A stretch of 10,312 nucleotides of DNA from an uncultured Desulfovibrio sp. (lineage in GTDB: Bacteria > Desulfobacterota > Desulfovibrionia > Desulfovibrionales > Desulfovibrionaceae). Under the pieces are notes generated by a model. It had not been told where the DNA came from. It saw nothing but the letters and a program-made list of their open reading frames with translations, and did no database searches. The stretch lies in the NCBI GenBank assembly GCA_900553145.1, contig USCL01000125.1:1-10312 (forward strand), read 5' to 3'. A program made the position numbers and the translations under genes. Shown piece after piece: positions 5,939 to 10,312 of this stretch (positions are counted from its first letter, which is position 1; each line of letters opens with the position of its first letter).

Positions 5939-6123
5939 TTTTGAGGGAGGCGGGGGAGCCTTTTGCCGGAGCGGCAAACGCCCGCATGGTTCCCCTCCCT
6001 GCCTCAATACCCCCTGTCTCCGCTCCCAAGCGTGTCTTCCAGCCGGCTGCCGGGAGGGACGCCCGGCACAGGCCGGGGGAAGGGGAGGACGGGGCTCTCA
6101 CTGTGGATCGTGGAAAAAAACCG
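5939..6123. other. Non-coding spacer with a GC hairpin
   Basis: No credible gene is visible between the 73-residue gene and the bidirectional terminator. TGCCGGG (6048-6054) pairs perfectly with CCCGGCA (6062-6068) over a 7-nt loop. Open frames crossing this stretch are low-complexity and lack ribosome sites. Confidence 0.45.
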
Positions 6124-6168
6124 GAAAAGGGCCCGGATGCGTCGTGCATCCGGGCCCTTTTCTTTCTG
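6116..6168. terminator. Bidirectional rho-independent terminator between convergent units
   Basis: A 16-bp perfect stem: 6125-6140 with 6146-6161 (AAAAGGGCCCGGATGC against its complement), loop GTCGT, extendable by one more G-C pair. On the plus strand it ends TTTTCTTTCTG; on the minus strand it is followed by CCGG and then a run of seven T (6114-6120 read in reverse), so it can serve both directions. It lies between the plus-strand small gene and the 3' end of minus-strand gdhA. Confidence 0.8.
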
Positions 6169-6178
6169 AGGGATGGCA

Positions 6179-6239
6179 GGGAGGACGGCTGCCGGGGCAA
6201 TGTTGCGGAAATTCCGGGCCTGCCGCAACGCGTCCTCTC
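6179..6239. repeat. Nested hairpin in the gdhA 3' region
   Basis: The outer arms GAGGACG (6181-6187) and CGTCCTC (6231-6237) pair perfectly, with two further pairs including one wobble. The inner arms GTTGCGG (6202-6208) and CCGCAAC (6223-6229) also pair perfectly, leaving a 14-nt internal loop on one side and a single base on the other. It lies in the presumed 3' untranslated part of the gdhA transcript, upstream of the bidirectional terminator. Confidence 0.45.
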
Positions 6240-6347
6240 CATTGGCCAAAAGGCTTTGGAAAGGGAAGGATGGCCTCTGCGAGGGCAGGTTCGGGGAAGG
6301 AACGTTTTCCTTCAGAAAGGCTTTCCCTCCCCCAATGCCCCGTTGCC

Positions 6348-7706
6348 CTAATACAGGCCCTGTTCGATCATGGAGTCGGCCACCTTGCGGAAGCCGGCGA
6401 TGTTGCCGCCGAGGACGTAGTTGCCGGGCACGCCGAATTCTTCGGCGGTTTCGTGGGCGGCCTTGAAGATGTTGGCCATGATGTTCTTGAGCTTGGCGTC
6501 CACTTCCTCAAAGGTCCACGCCTGCATGCTGGCGTTCTGGGCCATTTCGAGTTGGCTGGTGGAGACGCCGCCCGCGTTGGCGCACTTGCCGGGGCCGAAG
6601 GCGAGGCCGGCCTGAAGGAACGCTTCCACGGCTTCGGGCGTGGAGGGCATGTTGGCGCCTTCGCACACGAGGACGCAGCCGTTCTTGACGAGGTTGGCTG
6701 CGTCGGCGCCGCTGACCTCGTTCTGCGTGGCGCTCGGGAAGGCGAGCTTGCAGGGGACGTTCCACACGGGATGCTGATCCTTGGGGTATTCCTTCGCGGG
6801 GATGTACTTGGCGTCTTTGCAGAGTTCGGCGTAGCGGGAGAGGGAAGCGCGTTCGACTTCCTTAACCTGCTTGAGCGCGTCGAGGTTGATGCCGCCGGGG
6901 TGGTAGATGCAGCCGCGCGAGTCGCTGGAGGTCACGGGCTTGGCGCCGAGCTGGTACAGCTTTTCGATGGTGTAGATGGCCACGTTGCCGGAGCCGGACA
7001 CGGCGCAGGTGGCGCCTTCGAGATCCATGCCGCGGGCCTTGAGCATGTTGGAGGCGAAATAGACGCTGCCGTAGCCGGTGGCTTCCTTACGGGCCAGCGA
7101 GCCGCCCCACTTGAGGCCCTTGCCGGTGAGCACGCCTTCAAAGCTGGAAGTAAGACGCTTGTACTGGCCGAACATGTAGCCGATTTCGCGGGCGCCCACG
7201 CCGATATCCCCGGCGGGCACGTCGATGGTGCTGCCGATGTAGCGGGAGGCTTCCGTCATGAAAGCCTGGCAGAAACGCATGACTTCGGCGTCGGACTTGC
7301 CCTTGGGATCGAAGTCGCTGCCGCCCTTGGCGCCGCCGATGGAGAGGCCGCTCAGGCTGTTCTTGAAAATCTGCTCAAAGCCGAGGAACTTCAGGATGCT
7401 CAGGTTGACGCTGGGGTGGAAGCGGAAACCGCCCTTGTAGGGGCCGAGCGCGGAGTTGAACTGGACGCGGTAACCGCGGTTGACCTGCACGCGGCCCTTG
7501 TCGTCCGTCCATGCCACGCGGAACATGATCTGGCGTTCGGGTTCGACGATGCGTTCGAGGATGCCGTTCTGCTGGTACTTGGGGTCCTTCAGAAAAAGCG
7601 GTTCCAGCGAGTGGAGGACTTCTTCCAGCGCCTGAATAAATTCCGGCTGGTGGGGGTTGTTCTTCTTCACGCTGCGGATAACTTTCTGCACGTAACTCGA
7701 AGCCAT
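6348..7706 (-). CDS. gdhA: NADP-type glutamate dehydrogenase
   Basis: A 452-residue enzyme of the hexameric class (usual length about 450). It catalyses reductive amination of 2-oxoglutarate with ammonium to glutamate in the cytoplasm. Visible landmarks: GPYKGGFRFH (88-97, substrate-binding K91), GGAKGGSDFDP (124-134, catalytic K127), PAGDIGVG (164-171, catalytic-type D167), KEATGYG (207-213), the nucleotide-fold motif SGSGNVA (237-243) and the C-terminal GANMPST segment. After the second strand comes SSDSRG (260-265); the SDS pattern is that of NADP(H)-using family members, so NADPH preference is inferred. The start at 7706 (ATG) has AAGGAG 8 nt upstream (complement of 7715-7720). The frame is open back to 7988, but that extension has no ribosome site and does not resemble GDH. 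Divergent from upp; its own promoter is proposed at 7832-7860. Confidence 0.96.
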   Translation of the reverse strand: MASSYVQKVIRSVKKNNPHQPEFIQALEEVLHSLEPLFLKDPKYQQNGILERIVEPERQIMFRVAWTDDKGRVQVNRGYRVQFNSALGPYKGGFRFHPSVNLSILKFLGFEQIFKNSLSGLSIGGAKGGSDFDPKGKSDAEVMRFCQAFMTEASRYIGSTIDVPAGDIGVGAREIGYMFGQYKRLTSSFEGVLTGKGLKWGGSLARKEATGYGSVYFASNMLKARGMDLEGATCAVSGSGNVAIYTIEKLYQLGAKPVTSSDSRGCIYHPGGINLDALKQVKEVERASLSRYAELCKDAKYIPAKEYPKDQHPVWNVPCKLAFPSATQNEVSGADAANLVKNGCVLVCEGANMPSTPEAVEAFLQAGLAFGPGKCANAGGVSTSQLEMAQNASMQAWTFEEVDAKLKNIMANIFKAAHETAEEFGVPGNYVLGGNIAGFRKVADSMIEQGLY

Positions 7707-7797
7707 GACGTAAGCTCCTTGGCGGGGACCCCTCCCTTTCTCCGTGGGAGAGAACTCCTGTTTTGACAATTTGCGAAACACACAATCCCGTGGCATG

Positions 7798-7818
7798 CCC
7801 TGAAACAGAGTTTCAGGG
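7798..7818. promoter_or_regulatory. Perfect 9-bp inverted repeat near the gdhA transcription start
   Basis: CCCTGAAAC (7798-7806) and GTTTCAGGG (7810-7818) are perfect mirror arms with a 3-nt centre (AGA). If the promoter at 7832-7860 is right, the repeat lies about +8 to +28 of the gdhA transcript. It could be an operator for a dimeric repressor or a leader hairpin. An 8-bp palindrome, GGCATGCC (7792-7799), overlaps its edge. Confidence 0.5.
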
Positions 7819-7831
7819 AAAATGTGGGCCG

Positions 7832-7860
7832 TTTTTATGCCTTTTTGGTATTTATGGCAA
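7832..7860 (-). promoter_or_regulatory. Probable gdhA promoter
   Basis: On the minus strand TTGCCA (complement of 7855-7860, five of six -35 bases) and TAAAAA (complement of 7832-7837, four of six -10 bases) are spaced by 17 nt. The surroundings are AT-rich. Predicted leader is about 120 nt. Confidence 0.45.
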
Positions 7861-7874
7861 GGCATTTTTGCCAT
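7854..7874. promoter_or_regulatory. Inverted repeat overlapping the gdhA -35 element
   Basis: ATGGCAA (7854-7860) and TTGCCAT (7868-7874) are perfect 7-bp arms separated by 7 nt. The first arm contains the proposed gdhA -35 hexamer, so a bound protein would directly compete with, or contact, RNA polymerase. Regulator unknown. Confidence 0.4.
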
Positions 7875-7914
7875 TTTTTGCATAACTGCGCCTATCTCAA
7901 AGGAAATATTGTTA

Positions 7915-7930
7915 TTTACAAAAATGTAAA
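7915..7930. promoter_or_regulatory. TTTACA-N4-TGTAAA palindrome (CRP/FNR-like operator candidate)
   Basis: TTTACA (7915-7920) and TGTAAA (7925-7930) are perfect arms around AAAA. The 6-4-6 architecture is similar to sites for CRP/FNR-superfamily regulators (FNR itself uses TTGAT-N4-ATCAA), but the half-site differs. It lies upstream of the proposed gdhA promoter and in the shared region before upp. Confidence 0.4.
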
Positions 7931-8034
7931 ATACGGTTTTGTAAGAACGCCGCGCCGCCGTTTGGGGTGGACTTCCCGAAAGCCGCAAAAGCCGCGTGCC
8001 GGGCGCGCTGAGGGAAGCTGCCCGGGCCGTGATT

Positions 8035-8063
8035 TTGACAAACCCTCAGCCTCGGCATAAGGT
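8035..8063 (+). promoter_or_regulatory. Probable upp promoter
   Basis: A perfect TTGACA (8035-8040) precedes TAAGGT (8058-8063, spacer 17, weak) or CATAAG (8056-8061, spacer 15, four of six). The leader to the upp start would be about 95-100 nt and includes the hairpin at 8088-8119. Confidence 0.45.
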
Positions 8064-8087
8064 CTTCCAATTTATTTGGCCTGTTGG

Positions 8088-8119
8088 ATGGGGCCGGCTC
8101 CCCGCTTCGGCGGCCCCAT
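8088..8119 (+). promoter_or_regulatory. Leader hairpin before upp
   Basis: ATGGGGCCG (8088-8096) pairs perfectly with CGGCCCCAT (8111-8119) over a 14-nt loop, about 35 nt ahead of the upp ribosome site. It could act as an attenuator or mRNA stabiliser; no T-run follows, so simple termination is less likely. Confidence 0.4.
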
Positions 8120-8165
8120 GCGTTTGGGAAGCGTTTCGGAATCCTTTAGTTAGAGGAGAATGGGT

Positions 8166-8792
8166 ATGGCGGTTCATGTAGTTGATCATCCTCTCGTGCG
8201 GCACAAACTGGGCATCCTCAGGAAAGAATCCACTTCCACCAGCGAATTCCGCATGCTGGCCAAGGAAATCGCCCGGTTGCTCATGTATGAAGCCACCAAG
8301 CAGTTCAAGACCGAAAAACGGACCATCAAGGGCTGGGCGGGGCCTGTGGAGGTGGAATCCATTTCCGGGAAGATGGTGACCATCGTCCCCATCCTCCGGG
8401 CGGGGCTCGGCCTGATGGACGGCGTGCTGGACATGGTCCCGGGTGCGAAGATCAGCGTCGTCGGCCTGTACCGGAATGAGGAAACGCTGGAGCCCGTGGA
8501 ATACTACGTGAAGCTCGCCAAGGAGATCGAACAGCGTATCGCCATCATCCTTGATCCCATGCTGGCGACCGGAGGCTCGCTCATCGCCGCCATCGACCTC
8601 CTCAAGAAGCGTGGATGCAAGCGCATCCTCAGCCTGAACCTCGTCTGCGCTCCCGAGGGCATCAAGCGCGTCGAGGAGGCGCACCCCGACGTGGACATCT
8701 ATACGGCCGCCGTCGACTCCCATCTCGACGAGCACGGCTACATCATCCCCGGCCTCGGCGACGCCGGGGACCGCATCTTCGGCACGCGGTAA
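8166..8792 (+). CDS. upp: Uracil phosphoribosyltransferase
   Basis: A 208-residue enzyme, the usual length for bacterial Upp. It converts uracil and PRPP to UMP and pyrophosphate in the cytoplasm (pyrimidine salvage). Conserved parts: HPLVRHKLGILR (8-19), EFRML-KEI (27-35), VPILRAGLGLMDG (74-86), the PRPP loop LDPMLATGGS (129-138) and the uracil-binding C terminus GYIIPGLGDAGDRIFGT (191-207). The ATG at 8166 is chosen because AGGAG (8154-8158) sits 7 nt upstream; the in-frame ATG at 8160 is only 1 nt from that site. uraA follows in the same direction after 183 nt. Confidence 0.97.
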   Translation: MAVHVVDHPLVRHKLGILRKESTSTSEFRMLAKEIARLLMYEATKQFKTEKRTIKGWAGPVEVESISGKMVTIVPILRAGLGLMDGVLDMVPGAKISVVGLYRNEETLEPVEYYVKLAKEIEQRIAIILDPMLATGGSLIAAIDLLKKRGCKRILSLNLVCAPEGIKRVEEAHPDVDIYTAAVDSHLDEHGYIIPGLGDAGDRIFGTR

Positions 8793-8804
8793 CGGGTAGG
8801 CAAC

Positions 8805-8848
8805 GGGGCGCTGCCCCTGCTCCGGCTGAGGGGGAGCCTTTCCCCTCA
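8805..8848 (+). repeat. Two hairpins after upp
   Basis: GGGGC (8805-8809) pairs with GCCCC (8813-8817) over a 3-nt loop, and TGAGGGG (8827-8833) pairs perfectly with CCCCTCA (8842-8848) over 8 nt. No T-run follows either, so they may reduce rather than stop read-through into uraA, or protect the upp mRNA. Confidence 0.4.
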
Positions 8849-8975
8849 CGCCCGGCGCGCGAGCCGCCGAGTCCGCATGGATGCTGAGGGCATCGGAACG
8901 GACCCAAGCCACGGCGCGCACGGGCCGCCGGGGGCAGGGGACGCACTGCAATTTTTCTTTTTCTGAGGAGTGGAG

Positions 8976-10238
8976 ATGGAGTCGGATACGACGTATTCCT
9001 TTCGGTTGAAAGATTCCCTGCTCGGCGCGCAGATGCTTTTCGTGGCGTTCGGCGCGCTGGTGCTGGTGCCCATCCTGACGGGCATGAGCACCAACGTGGC
9101 CTTGTTTACGGCTGGGGTGGGCACGCTGATCTTTCAGGTTTGCACGCGCGGCAAAGTGCCCGTTTTCCTCGCTTCGTCCTTCGCGTTCATTGCGCCGATC
9201 ATCTACGGCGTGCAGACTTGGGGGCTTCCGGCGACGCTCGGGGGCATGGTCGTGGCCGGTGCCGTCTATGTGGTGCTGAGCTTCATCATCCGCTGGCGCG
9301 GCATGGGGATCATCATGCGCCTGCTGCCGCCCATCGTGACGGGGCCCGTTATCATCGTCATCGGCCTTGTGCTGGCTCCGGTGGGGGTGAACATGGCCCT
9401 CGGCAAGGCCGGAGACGGCAGCGCGGTGCTTGTCCCAGAAAACACGGCGCTGATCGTTTCGATGGCGGCGTTGGCGACGACGGTGCTCGTTTCCCTGCTC
9501 GGGCGCGGCATGATGCGCCTTGTCCCGATTCTTTCCGGCATCGTCGTAGGGTACCTGTGCGCCATCGGGCTCGGCATCCACGATTTCAGCAAGGTCGCCG
9601 CCGCGCCGTGGTTCGGCGTCCCGGATTTCGTCTTCCCCGAATTCCGCTGGGAAGCCATCCTGTTCATCATCCCGATCACCCTTGCCCCGGCCATTGAGCA
9701 CTTCGGGGACATCATCGCCATCAGCTCGGTGACGGGGAAGGATTTCCTCAAAGAGCCCGGGATCAAGAACACCATGCTCGGCGACGGCATCGCCACGATG
9801 GTGGCGAGCTTCATCGGCGGGCCGCCGAACACCACCTATTCGGAAGTGACCGGGGCCGTGGCCCTGACCCGGGCGTTCAACCCCGGCGTCATGACTTGGG
9901 CCGCCATTTGGGCCATCGTGCTTTCGTGCGTGAACAAGCTCGGCGCGTTCCTGAGCTCCATCCCGGTCCCGGTCATGGGCGGGATCATGATCCTGCTGTT
10001 CGGGGCCATCATGGTGGTGGGCCTGAACACGCTGGTCCGCGCGGGCGAAGATCTGATGGAGCCCCGCAACCTCGCCGTCGTCGCGTTGATCATCATCTTC
10101 GGCGTGGGCGGCATGACCTTTAATATAGGCTCGTTCCGCCTTGGCGGCATCGGCCTGGCCGCCGTCACCGGCGTTCTGCTGAACCTCTTCCTCCCCGAGG
10201 CGGTCCATACCCGCCGCAAGAAGGCGAAGCCCGAATAA
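8976..10238 (+). CDS. uraA: Uracil permease (nucleobase:cation symporter-2 family)
   Basis: A 420-residue inner-membrane protein close in length to E. coli UraA (429), with the 14-span pattern of the family. It imports uracil, normally with a proton. Landmarks: GAQMLFVAFGALVLVPILTG (17-36), the SSFAFIAPI segment (67-75), LAPAIEHFGD (236-245, E241 in the position of the family's substrate-binding acid) and GGPPNTTYSEVTGAVALTR (281-299, with Y288 and E290). The last segment corresponds to the TTYGEN-type signature but reads SEV where most members have GEN. Start ATG 8976: GAGGAG (8965-8970) lies 5 nt upstream; an in-frame GTG at 8970 overlaps that site and is rejected. With upp it forms an import-plus-salvage pair. 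A T-rich tract (8952-8962) precedes the ribosome site. Confidence 0.94.
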   Translation: MESDTTYSFRLKDSLLGAQMLFVAFGALVLVPILTGMSTNVALFTAGVGTLIFQVCTRGKVPVFLASSFAFIAPIIYGVQTWGLPATLGGMVVAGAVYVVLSFIIRWRGMGIIMRLLPPIVTGPVIIVIGLVLAPVGVNMALGKAGDGSAVLVPENTALIVSMAALATTVLVSLLGRGMMRLVPILSGIVVGYLCAIGLGIHDFSKVAAAPWFGVPDFVFPEFRWEAILFIIPITLAPAIEHFGDIIAISSVTGKDFLKEPGIKNTMLGDGIATMVASFIGGPPNTTYSEVTGAVALTRAFNPGVMTWAAIWAIVLSCVNKLGAFLSSIPVPVMGGIMILLFGAIMVVGLNTLVRAGEDLMEPRNLAVVALIIIFGVGGMTFNIGSFRLGGIGLAAVTGVLLNLFLPEAVHTRRKKAKPE

Positions 10239-10244
10239 AGATGG

Positions 10245-10290
10245 AGATCGGGAAGGATGTTTGACGGAAAACGTCCTTCCCGATCTTGTC
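10245..10290 (+). terminator. Long hairpin terminator after uraA
   Basis: Positions 10245-10262 pair with 10269-10286 over 18 bp (one G-T wobble) around a 6-nt loop, GACGGA. The stem begins 7 nt after the uraA stop. The 3' flank (TGTCCGG) is poor in T, so it may be a weak or factor-assisted terminator, but it clearly closes the unit. Confidence 0.65.
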
Positions 10291-10312
10291 CGGGAACGCT
10301 TTCGATCGGCGG

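Noticed and set aside
5784..7766. 660-residue open frame on the plus strand opposite gdhA
   Set aside because: A mirror of gdhA codon bias; the composition (Ala, Gly, Val, His repeats such as AEHVADFAG) has no family resemblance and it crosses the bidirectional terminator.
7763..7768. TTGACA on the plus strand as a promoter
   Set aside because: A perfect -35 hexamer, but no acceptable -10 lies 15-19 nt downstream and there is no plus-strand gene close behind it.
7707..7988. N-terminal extension of gdhA to 7988
   Set aside because: The frame stays open, but it includes the AT-rich control region, has no Shine-Dalgarno at its upstream starts, and the ATG at 7706 has an ideal one and gives the normal family length.
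8046..10208. 720-residue open frame on the minus strand opposite upp and uraA
   Set aside because: It lies antisense to two unmistakable genes, its translation is rich in His, Asp, Arg and Gly typical of a GC-codon shadow, and it shows no domain.

Overview
The window looks like a chromosomal stretch of a GC-rich, Gram-negative, probably anaerobic bacterium. The YeiH-family putative sulfate/sulfite exporter, the NADP-type glutamate dehydrogenase and the orphan small proteins suggest a Desulfovibrio/Bilophila-like sulfidogen (Desulfovibrionaceae). That placement is inference from gene content and base composition; no rRNA or other phylogenetic marker is present. Most content is housekeeping, with several small or orphan genes between well-known ones. 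I see no transposase, integrase, CRISPR array, tRNA or rRNA.

Left part (1-3656). The window opens with the last 26 codons of a membrane protein. Next come a cysteine-rich DUF3795-type protein (256-648, visibly AT-richer than its neighbours), a DUF1269-type membrane protein (868-1386) and a secreted NodB-fold polysaccharide deacetylase (1461-2411) with an altered first metal motif. A gap of more than 600 bp without a convincing gene follows. It holds a nested hairpin (2708-2770) and ends in a good sigma70-type promoter (3031-3059). That promoter reads into an unrecognised two-helix membrane protein (3186-3581), closed by a hairpin/T-rich terminator (3623-3656).

Middle (3657-6347). A 480-residue YeiH-family transporter (3859-5301) is followed after 33 nt by a 57-residue single-span membrane protein (5335-5508), almost certainly in the same operon. 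Tandem strong hairpins follow, then a 73-residue orphan protein (5717-5938), then a bidirectional terminator with a 16-bp perfect stem (6124-6168). This terminator separates the plus-strand genes from the minus-strand gdhA.

Right part (6348-10312). gdhA (minus, 6348-7706) and upp (plus, 8166-8792) diverge from a shared 459-bp, partly AT-rich control region with three separate perfect inverted repeats. upp (uracil phosphoribosyltransferase) is followed by uraA (uracil permease, 8976-10238). Together they form a uracil-salvage pair: UraA imports uracil and Upp converts it to UMP. An 18-bp hairpin closes the pair. GdhA supplies glutamate from ammonium and 2-oxoglutarate.

The best candidates for something undescribed are the YeiH-type transporter with its tiny membrane partner, the unusual nested-hairpin element near 2700, and the palindromes between gdhA and upp. 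No dramatic new multi-gene system is evident.
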